This document shows positions 1-4,986 of a DNA stretch of 5,173 nt, piece by piece. Source of the stretch: an uncultured Clostridia bacterium (lineage in GTDB: Bacteria > Bacillota > Clostridia > UMGS1883); contig CANQKL010000121.1 in NCBI GenBank assembly GCA_947624455.1, positions 1 to 5,173 on the forward strand, given 5' to 3'. The notes beneath the pieces were generated by a model. It saw only the letters and a list, made by a program, of their open reading frames with translations. It was not told the origin of the DNA and did no database searches. Each line of letters opens with the position of its first letter. Position 1 is the first letter of the stretch. The position numbers and the translations under genes are program-made.

Positions 1-192
1 GTCGGACAGCACGGCGGCAAAATCCTTGACAAAGATCTCCCGCTGCGGATGGTCAGGGAAATCCCTGATGTCCAGAACGTATTTCACGTCAACACTTTCG
101 CCGCAGCGCTTTTCTATGCCCTGGCGGTTCCCTTTCAATATATCATAAACGCCGCTGCCCACGACGCCGTAACCTATTATCGCTACTTTCAT
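1..192 (-). CDS. hom: Homoserine dehydrogenase, N-terminal part (runs off left edge)
   Basis: Homoserine dehydrogenase reduces aspartate semialdehyde to homoserine with NAD(P)H in the cytoplasm, the branch point to threonine, methionine and isoleucine. Only the first 64 codons are in the window. They begin MKVAIIGYGVVGSGVYDIL, a Rossmann-fold nucleotide-binding start with a GxGxxGxG pattern (G7, G9, G12, G14). They continue with a VKYVLDIRDFPDHP stretch (from about residue 36) that is characteristic of Clostridia-type homoserine dehydrogenases. The ATG at 192 is preceded by an AAGGA ribosome binding site (202-206) nine bases upstream, which supports this start. The gene has its own promoter (267-296). 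The substrate-binding half and any C-terminal ACT domain lie outside the window, so it cannot be seen whether the enzyme is feedback-regulated. The family call rests on the N-terminal pattern only; another Rossmann dehydrogenase is possible but less likely. Confidence 0.88.
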   Translation of the reverse strand, partial: MKVAIIGYGVVGSGVYDILKGNRQGIEKRCGESVDVKYVLDIRDFPDHPQREIFVKDFAAVLSD

Positions 193-209
193 CTTAAGCA
201 GTCCTTTCC

Positions 210-251
210 GGGGTTCGCACCCCTGCGCTGACACCAACCGTCCAAGGTCGG
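210..251 (-). promoter_or_regulatory. hom leader RNA with two adjacent hairpins
   Basis: The predicted hom leader is about 65 bases long. Read on the minus strand it contains CCGACC-TTGGAC-GGTTGG (251-234, six pairs with one G-U) and then GGGGT-GCGA-ACCCC (223-210, five pairs closing a GCGA loop of the GNRA type). The second hairpin ends three bases before the AAGGA ribosome binding site. The pairings are directly visible. A regulatory role, through protection or exposure of the ribosome binding site or through mRNA stability, is inference. I see no T-box or other riboswitch signature, and the leader is too short for a normal T-box. Confidence 0.4.
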
Positions 252-266
252 CAATCACTGCAATAC

Positions 267-296
267 ATAATATCATTTTGACCAAGGATTTGTCAA
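267..296 (-). promoter_or_regulatory. Promoter of hom
   Basis: On the minus strand a perfect TTGACA (-35, 296-291) is followed after 18 bases by TATTAT (-10, 272-267). This places the transcript start near 260 and gives a leader of about 65 bases before the hom ATG at 192. The region is AT-rich. TTGAC at the -35 and a GTCAA nine bases further on form a small inverted pair inside the promoter, possibly coincidental. Confidence 0.7.
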
Positions 297-354
297 TATT
301 AAATCTGCTTAAATTTCCCTATTTTCTCCTGTAAAAAGTATCAAAATCGTGAAA

Positions 355-377
355 AACGGTTCCCAATGGGAACCGTT
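355..377 (-). terminator. Intrinsic terminator after the exonuclease gene
   Basis: A perfect ten-base-pair stem (AACGGTTCCC / GGGAACCGTT) with a three-base loop is followed on the minus strand by a run of T (the last two stem bases plus three more) and then a T-rich stretch. It lies 15 bases past the TAA stop of the exonuclease gene and separates that transcript from hom. An A-run precedes the stem on the plus strand. No plus-strand gene enters from the left. Confidence 0.88.
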
Positions 378-392
378 CGGCTCGAAAACGCT

Positions 393-1343
393 TTATTCGG
401 CGGCCTCCACAGGTTCAGCCTTGCTCTTGGCCATGGCGGCGGCCCGTTCGGCGTAAAACTCCTCCGCCTCGGGAGTACTTTCATAGACCGTCTTTTTCAC
501 GGTCTTTTCCGGTTTAGTCTTGAGTATGCGGTTCTGCATGAAAAATCTGCCATGATCCCGGCATTCCCCTATTGATATCATTTTATTGCGGCCCTGACGG
601 ACCCACTTGCTGCGAACCATGGGCGCTCCGCACCGGGGACAGGGGTTTGAACTAAAGGCCTCGGGGCTTTGGCTGCGTCCCCCAATGACCACGCAACGGA
701 ACTGCCGCCGCGACACCTCCTTGAGATTGCCAAAGGCCACCGTTGACGGCGACATTTTCCGAGTGCTTCTCGTATATTCCCTTATTCCCTTTTCCATATC
801 GAGGCAGCGGCAGACCATCGCGGTATAACCCGCGTCGTTTAGGGCGTCGTGCTGAGGGTGACTCTCGTCGATAGCACAGCCGAAATGCTCCATGGCCGTC
901 TTGAGAGAGGGCTGATTTTTACCTCCGTCTGTCTGGGCATTGTAGATCACCTGGAGATTATACCACTGACCTATCCAGTCAGATTTAAGCCCGTACATTT
1001 TCAGGCAAGACTCCAGCATCGGTATATCATCGTAACCCCAGGTAAGGATAACCCTGTCCTCGCCGCACCAGTCGCGGAAGTCCACCACCACCTCGGGGAA
1101 CCAGTCCCCATTGCGGAGCATTTCAGGCGTTATGCCGGTCAGCTTTTTAACGTGGGAATTCAGCTTCTTTATGTAGCACGGACGTACTAATGACTTAAAG
1201 GCATCCACAAACTCTAGCTTTTCGTTGAGCTTTACAGCGCCTACCTCTATTATTTCATTTGTGGGCGGAGACTTTTTCTTGCCCTCCGCGTCTGTCTTGG
1301 GATAGGACTGATTCCACTCCATATCCAAAATAATATAATACAT
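393..1343 (-). CDS. DEDDh-family 3'-5' exonuclease with C-terminal zinc-ribbon-like motif
   Basis: This is a 316-residue cytoplasmic 3'-5' exonuclease of the DnaQ/ERI-1/KapD-like superfamily, expected to trim DNA or RNA 3' ends with two metal ions. The exonuclease domain spans about residues 1-185. Exo I is D7-x-E9 in YYIILDMEWNQ, followed by NEIIEVGAVKL. Exo II is D106 in TWGYDDIPML. Exo III is H165...D170 in HDALNDAGYTA, so the full DEDDh set is present. A second region carries CPRCG (C235, C238) and CRDH (C261, H264), which looks like a zinc ribbon and may bind nucleic acid. The tail (about 280-316) is charged and alanine-rich. I chose the ATG at 1343 because GGAAGGG (1361-1355) sits properly upstream of it. 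An in-frame ATG at 1361 adds six codons, has no good ribosome binding site and lies within about seven bases of the predicted transcript start. The natural substrate is unknown. Confidence 0.88.
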   Translation of the reverse strand: MYYIILDMEWNQSYPKTDAEGKKKSPPTNEIIEVGAVKLNEKLEFVDAFKSLVRPCYIKKLNSHVKKLTGITPEMLRNGDWFPEVVVDFRDWCGEDRVILTWGYDDIPMLESCLKMYGLKSDWIGQWYNLQVIYNAQTDGGKNQPSLKTAMEHFGCAIDESHPQHDALNDAGYTAMVCRCLDMEKGIREYTRSTRKMSPSTVAFGNLKEVSRRQFRCVVIGGRSQSPEAFSSNPCPRCGAPMVRSKWVRQGRNKMISIGECRDHGRFFMQNRILKTKPEKTVKKTVYESTPEAEEFYAERAAAMAKSKAEPVEAAE

Positions 1344-1374
1344 GGGAACAGACCCTTCCATAGTACTTTATACG

Positions 1375-1403
1375 ATTATAACACAAAAACAGTCATATGT
1401 CAA
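1375..1403 (-). promoter_or_regulatory. Consensus promoter of the exonuclease gene
   Basis: On the minus strand, TTGACA (1403-1398), a 17-base spacer and TATAAT (1380-1375) form a perfect match to the housekeeping sigma-factor consensus. The -35 box overlaps the TGA stop codon of the upstream regulator gene (1402-1400). Transcription should begin near 1368, giving a leader of about 25 bases before the ATG at 1343. Confidence 0.85.
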
Positions 1404-1795
1404 CTATCGTTTTCAACCTTTTGCCCTTTGGCTCCTCCGCCCGAAGCCGCCCGGGAAATAATAATTTTTTCGCCGTCAAAGCAGACTTTCGCCTTAGGGT
1501 TGTCCTGAGTGACACCTATTTTTTCCAGCCAGCGGCGGGGTACCTCGACCCTTCCCCGGAGCAGGGACGACCCCTTTTTCAAAAAACGCACCTCCACCTC
1601 TCGCGCCCGTGAACTCGCCATTATTTCCAGAGCCATCCTTATGTGTTCCGTGGTGTATATCCTGTTGCCGCCCGCGCTGCGATAGGCCGGCAAAGTCCCG
1701 TTTTCGTCCATTCTGGTAAGGGTGCGGGTGGATATGCCCATGAAGTCCGCCAATTCCTTTGCGGACACCCTTGTAACCTTATACAGTTCCTCCAT
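1400..1795 (-). CDS. Small DNA-binding regulator: MerR/excisionase-like HTH joined to AbrB-like domain
   Basis: This 131-residue protein appears to carry two DNA-binding modules. Residues about 9-55 match the MerR/excisionase-type winged helix-turn-helix: VSAKELADFMGISTRTL, then a 'NGTLPAYRSAGGNRIYTTEHI' type wing in which GGNRIY is the usual family signature. After a short helical linker, residues about 67-115 (VEVRFLKKGSS, GRVEVPRRWLEKIGV, DGEKIIISR) resemble the swapped-hairpin fold of AbrB/MazE/SpoVT-type proteins. The tail is Gly/Ser-rich. There is no effector-binding domain, so it is unlike classic MerR sensors. The ATG at 1795 has AGGGGG (1808-1803) seven bases upstream. It lies upstream of the exonuclease gene in the same direction, with no terminator between, so read-through is possible. 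Targets are unknown; self-regulation or control of a neighbour is inference. The HTH call is strong, the AbrB call moderate. Confidence 0.8.
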   Translation of the reverse strand: MEELYKVTRVSAKELADFMGISTRTLTRMDENGTLPAYRSAGGNRIYTTEHIRMALEIMASSRAREVEVRFLKKGSSLLRGRVEVPRRWLEKIGVTQDNPKAKVCFDGEKIIISRAASGGGAKGQKVENDS

Positions 1796-1797
1796 GT

Positions 1798-1815
1798 CTA
1801 TTCCCCCTGTTGCAA
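1798..1815 (-). other. Possible five-codon leader peptide ahead of the regulator
   Basis: A perfect AGGAGG (1830-1825) stands nine bases before a TTG that opens a tiny frame, TTG CAA CAG GGG GAA TAG. Its stop falls two bases before the regulator's ATG. The regulator's own binding site AGGGGG lies inside this tiny frame, so the two translation starts could compete or be coupled. The layout is directly visible; that the peptide is made is speculation. The alternative is that AGGAGG serves an in-frame ATT start of the regulator at 1814, adding seven codons. Confidence 0.25.
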
Positions 1816-1830
1816 TTTATAAATCCTCCT

Positions 1831-1850
1831 AATAACTACTAATAACTATA
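1831..1850 (-). repeat. Tandem ten-base direct repeat at the regulator's transcript start
   Basis: On the plus strand AATAACTACT is followed directly by AATAACTATA, so eight of ten bases are repeated head to tail, with CT before each copy extending the likeness. It covers the bases just downstream of the -10 box. Its ten-base period, about one helical turn, and its place at the start site would suit a binding site for a regulator, perhaps the protein encoded downstream. That use is inference. Confidence 0.4.
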
Positions 1851-1878
1851 TTATACATTTTTATGCAAAATAAGTCAA
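1850..1878 (-). promoter_or_regulatory. Promoter of the HTH/AbrB-like regulator gene
   Basis: On the minus strand TTGACT (1878-1873), a 17-base spacer and TATAAT (1855-1850) give a near-perfect housekeeping promoter. Transcription should start near 1843 and leave a leader of about 48 bases. The sequence upstream to about 1925 is very AT-rich, as in UP elements, and holds the perfect ten-base palindrome CGTTTAAACG (1903-1912). Confidence 0.8.
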
Positions 1879-1925
1879 TATCTTTTATAAAATATCACTT
1901 TTCGTTTAAACGTTTTTTGACTTAA

Positions 1926-1959
1926 AATATCCGGCGGAGCCTGTTCCCCGCCGGATATT
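1926..1959 (-). terminator. Terminator hairpin downstream of the glycosidase gene
   Basis: A perfect 12-pair inverted repeat (AATATCCGGCGG / CCGCCGGATATT) encloses a ten-base loop. It lies 79 bases past the hydrolase stop codon. On the minus strand the stem ends in ATATT and continues TTAAG, so the T-tract is short; on the plus strand a looser T-rich stretch follows. It is probably the hydrolase terminator, insulating it from the regulator promoter about 50 bases further on. The stretch between the stop codon and this hairpin (1960-2038) shows no gene. Confidence 0.7.
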
Positions 1960-2038
1960 ATTTCATTATTATTCTCTGATCCAAAAGCAAGCCATCGTCT
2001 TTGCGTTGCCCGACAGGCGTGAAACGGATTTATCGGCC

Positions 2039-4780
2039 TCAGTTGACGCTGTTCAGATACACATATCCGCTGGCCACAACGTCGCCGTCATACGTCAGGC
2101 TGACCTCGGCGCAGTCATATTTATCGTCCAGGGCCTTGTAATAGCTGCGTTTCTCATACTTATCCAGCCCAATGTCCTCCGCTTCGACAAGAGCTAAGGC
2201 CCCGCCGTAATAATAGCGAACCGTGAGCCGGAGCTTTGCCGCGCCGCTGTAGCTGGCTATATCGGCCCGCAGGCCGCCGTCATAGCTCAGACTGGCTGTG
2301 AAGGGTACATTGTAATACTCCAGCTCCGCCACATTGCACAGGCCCCATTCGGGAGTGCGGTAGATTATACTGTCATAAATCACGTCATTTTGGATATAGG
2401 CCTCGTTCCACTCCCGTTTAAGCTTGTCGGGAACGGTGTAGAGCAGGGTTTCCTTTCCGTCCTTGACGCCATAGAACTTGCCGCCGTACATACGCCAATC
2501 AAAGCCGTCCCTGGGGTAATACCGTATCAGTGTGACGGGCATGGTCTGGGGCATATTGGCCACAAGGTAAGAATTGCTGCCGTCCCAGGCGTCATGGTGA
2601 GTGCTTGTATCCCCGTCAAAGGCCTTGGCAAAGCCCACGTCCTCATTGCCGCCATAGGGCGCGGTGCCGTCGATGCTGACAGGCACGAGCCTCTGGCTGA
2701 CGGCGGCGGGGCTAAGGCTGTCAACAGTGGGACTTATATGGCCCAAATTGAAGTTCCAGCACTGGTTGGGGTCGCCGCTCAATTCATAAGTCCCTACGGT
2801 GGTACCTTCATCCCGCGAATTGCCGTACACGTCAAGGGCCTTGCCGGTGCCGACGTTCACAAGAGCGTAGCCCCCGTTATCCTGGGGCACCGCTTTCCAA
2901 AGTTCGCTGCCTCCGTCGGAGAGTTTTCTTCCGCTGCGAAGGTTGGTAAATGTATAGCTTTTGTTCAAACCGCCATCAAATTCAATTCGCCAATACTGGT
3001 ATGCGCTGTCGTCGTCTCCGGCTTGAACATAGCCGTCGCCCCTTTCCTTGACCGCAAGGCTGTTGTAGGCGCTTACTATGCGAATGATATCCCCGCTCTG
3101 TATTACGTCTATGGTTTTTGAGGCGGACATATCTGTTCCTACAATGGTCGCCGTGACGGCGGCCCGTCCCGGTTCCGTCGCCGTGAAGACGCCGTTTTGA
3201 CCGACGCTGCCGCCCTGTGCGCTGAAAACGACCTGTTCGCCGCCGGGAACATTTGCCGTGAGAAGGATTTTATCGCCTGCAAGGCAACTGGTAAACTGGG
3301 TGTCAAGGGTGAGGCCGGCGCTGGTAACGGCGGCAGAGGCCTCGTTTTCAATGACATAAGTGGTTATGGTGTTCACGGGAACGTCGGCATGGAGTACCTT
3401 ACCCTCAAGACTTGCGCTGCCGTATATGGGCTGGAGATCGAGACCGGCATCAGTGCGGTAAACTGTGAGTTTTGTACCAAGGTTATGAAGCGCCGACAGG
3501 TCAAAATCGTATTTCTCACTGCGAAGACCCGCGTTGGTTACAACAATGACCGTCTTGCCGGTGTCAAAATTTCGGGCGGCGGTGACGTTGCTCCTGTCGG
3601 CCATTATGAACTGGTCGCCGGGGCGTATAAATTTGGTATAATGCGCAAAGGCATAATATTTTTTGAAAAGCTCAAGCTTGTGATTCTCTCTGTCGTAGGA
3701 GCAGGCATTCCAGTAACCGCTGTCATTATCCGCCCCCGTACCCGCAACCTGCCAATATATCCAGGCGTTGGGCCGCATGGAACGCATATCGTCGGTGATC
3801 TTCTGGCTGAGCCAGAGGGCCGGACCCATCTCCCCCGCGTCATAACCTATGGAAGCGGCCCAGTCGTCCTCGGACTGATACAGCTTTTTGCCCAGCTCCT
3901 GAGCCTTTTCGCGTATAGCCGTACCGCCGCCGCCGTAGGAATGGACGTTGAGCCGCGGTATTACAGCCAGAGCCTCGGCTGAATACTGGGAGAGGTAGCT
4001 CGCCATATGGTCGGAATTGTTTTCGTCAGCCGCCGCCACAGCCACATTTGTCAGGCCCTTGGCCTGAAGGGCGTCATGTACCGCCAGTATGAGTGCGCTG
4101 TGATCCTTGGCGTCAATATGGCAGCCCTCCTGAGTCCCCTCATAGCCCCAGAAATTGGTGACAGGCTCGTTAAACGGCTCCACAGTGTTGATCTTTATTC
4201 CCAGAGTATTCTGTATGTATTCGGCTACCGTAGCGAGATAATCGGCAAATTTGCCGAAATTTTCAGGCTCTATGTTGTTTACATTGCTGTCCCGCCCGCC
4301 GCTGGAGCAGCCGCTGACGGTGAGATAGTAAGGGGGCGAATTGGCAAAAAGCTCAACGTTGTCCGCGCCCATGCTTATGGCGTCTTTGAGAAACGCTATC
4401 TGCTTTGGGTCGGCATTGGGGTTAAAGACTCCGTTTTCGTCCACCCAAACAGGCAGGCCCCGCAAATCGTTAGGATTATTGGTCTGGTGCGAGTGACTGG
4501 GAGTGTCGCCCGCGCCCACATTATAGCGGACGATATTCAGCCCAAGGCCCTCGTTTAGATCAAACATGGCCTTGGAAAGGGTGAGACGCTCCGCCTCGGG
4601 CAGGTCGCCCAGGGTTTCCGCCCACCAGCAAAGAGAGGTACCCCAGCCCTCAAAGGCCCCAAGCGGACTTAGGTCGCTGCCATCGACCACCACCCTGATG
4701 GGGGAGGCGGCAAACGCGGCCATAGGCAGCAGTCCCGCCGTCATTATGATCGCAAGTATAACGCAAATCAGCTTTTTCAT
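2039..4780 (-). CDS. Secreted GH30-family glycosidase (endo-beta-1,6-galactanase-like), multimodular
   Basis: This 913-residue exported enzyme is predicted to cleave beta-linked galactan, probably beta-1,6-galactan of plant arabinogalactan. A signal peptide (1-24) with a KK start and hydrophobic core is likely cut after AFA. The GH30 barrel (about 27-390) has the family opening FEGWGTSLCWWAE, the acid/base E205 in EPFNEP, and the likely nucleophile E304 in LYQSED. Its companion beta-sandwich follows (about 391-478). Then come an Ig-like domain (about 485-562), a ricin-type beta-trefoil (about 563-681, QxW-type motifs QYW and QCW), a discoidin-like carbohydrate-binding domain (about 695-825, AFDGDTSTHHDAWDG) and an unassigned tail (826-913). 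There is no sortase motif or S-layer domain, so it is probably released. ATG 4780 was chosen because AAAGGAG lies eight bases upstream and the signal peptide starts there; the open frame continues upstream to 4924 through the promoter. The GH30 fold is confident, the exact substrate is not. Confidence 0.88.
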   Translation of the reverse strand: MKKLICVILAIIMTAGLLPMAAFAASPIRVVVDGSDLSPLGAFEGWGTSLCWWAETLGDLPEAERLTLSKAMFDLNEGLGLNIVRYNVGAGDTPSHSHQTNNPNDLRGLPVWVDENGVFNPNADPKQIAFLKDAISMGADNVELFANSPPYYLTVSGCSSGGRDSNVNNIEPENFGKFADYLATVAEYIQNTLGIKINTVEPFNEPVTNFWGYEGTQEGCHIDAKDHSALILAVHDALQAKGLTNVAVAAADENNSDHMASYLSQYSAEALAVIPRLNVHSYGGGGTAIREKAQELGKKLYQSEDDWAASIGYDAGEMGPALWLSQKITDDMRSMRPNAWIYWQVAGTGADNDSGYWNACSYDRENHKLELFKKYYAFAHYTKFIRPGDQFIMADRSNVTAARNFDTGKTVIVVTNAGLRSEKYDFDLSALHNLGTKLTVYRTDAGLDLQPIYGSASLEGKVLHADVPVNTITTYVIENEASAAVTSAGLTLDTQFTSCLAGDKILLTANVPGGEQVVFSAQGGSVGQNGVFTATEPGRAAVTATIVGTDMSASKTIDVIQSGDIIRIVSAYNSLAVKERGDGYVQAGDDDSAYQYWRIEFDGGLNKSYTFTNLRSGRKLSDGGSELWKAVPQDNGGYALVNVGTGKALDVYGNSRDEGTTVGTYELSGDPNQCWNFNLGHISPTVDSLSPAAVSQRLVPVSIDGTAPYGGNEDVGFAKAFDGDTSTHHDAWDGSNSYLVANMPQTMPVTLIRYYPRDGFDWRMYGGKFYGVKDGKETLLYTVPDKLKREWNEAYIQNDVIYDSIIYRTPEWGLCNVAELEYYNVPFTASLSYDGGLRADIASYSGAAKLRLTVRYYYGGALALVEAEDIGLDKYEKRSYYKALDDKYDCAEVSLTYDGDVVASGYVYLNSVN

Positions 4781-4814
4781 TTTTTCGTCTCCTTTTTGTG
4801 TTCTCTCTTTTAAG

Positions 4815-4836
4815 CATAGGCGCGTACGCGCACATG
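4815..4836. promoter_or_regulatory. Candidate operator palindrome in the glycosidase leader
   Basis: A perfect 12-base palindrome, GCGCGTACGCGC (4820-4831), is flanked after two mismatched bases on each side by CAT and ATG, giving a 22-base interrupted palindrome. It is strikingly GC-rich within an AT-rich spacer and begins a few bases downstream of the predicted hydrolase transcript start (about 4840), a typical place for repressor binding. In RNA it could also fold as a small hairpin, though with little room for a loop. The protein that would bind it is not identified. Confidence 0.45.
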
Positions 4837-4846
4837 ACACAAAATA

Positions 4847-4875
4847 ATTATACACCATTTTTGAACAATTTGCAA
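4847..4875 (-). promoter_or_regulatory. Promoter of the glycosidase gene
   Basis: On the minus strand TTGCAA (4875-4870, four of six consensus bases), a 17-base spacer and a perfect TATAAT (4852-4847) place the transcript start near 4840. The leader is about 60 bases and includes the candidate operator and the AAAGGAG ribosome binding site (4795-4789). Confidence 0.7.
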
Positions 4876-4918
4876 GGCAAATATGTGTGAAAACTATAAT
4901 TTTTTTCTGAATTGCCAC

Positions 4919-4947
4919 TTGCAAAACGCAGCATTATATGATATAAT
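4919..4947 (+). promoter_or_regulatory. Promoter of the divergent membrane-protein gene
   Basis: On the plus strand TTGCAA (4919-4924), a 17-base spacer and TATAAT (4942-4947) form a promoter whose -10 box is extended by TGA (TGATATAAT, 4939-4947). Transcription should start near 4954. The -35 boxes of this and the divergent hydrolase promoter are 43 bases apart, close enough for shared regulation. Confidence 0.75.
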
Positions 4948-4986
4948 TTGGTGATAGCGAGTGTAAACTTTATTATTTTAAAGGGG

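Noticed and set aside
210..223. tRNA T-arm-like sequence (GGGGTTCGCACCCC) suggesting a tRNA gene or attachment site
   Set aside because: No acceptor, D or anticodon arms can be built around it, and it is better explained as a hairpin in the hom leader.
849..1190. Plus-strand 113-codon frame inside the exonuclease gene
   Set aside because: It is antisense to the DEDDh exonuclease motifs and is explained as a shadow frame.
1400..1795. Antitoxin of a toxin-antitoxin pair, because of the AbrB/MazE-like half
   Set aside because: No small toxin-like gene is adjacent on either side; the next genes are an exonuclease with its own promoter and a secreted hydrolase.
2390..3121. Long plus-strand open frame (243 codons) opposite the hydrolase gene
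   Set aside because: It lies wholly antisense to well-recognised domains, has no proper ribosome binding site or known motif, and such frames are common opposite moderately GC-rich genes.
3197..3982. Plus-strand open frame of 261 codons opposite the GH30 domain
   Set aside because: It is antisense to the catalytic domain, its translation shows no family resemblance, and the minus-strand frame fully explains the sequence.
4781..4924. 48-codon N-terminal extension of the hydrolase
   Set aside because: It covers the promoter and leader, puts residues ahead of a normal signal peptide, and the start at 4780 has a strong ribosome binding site.
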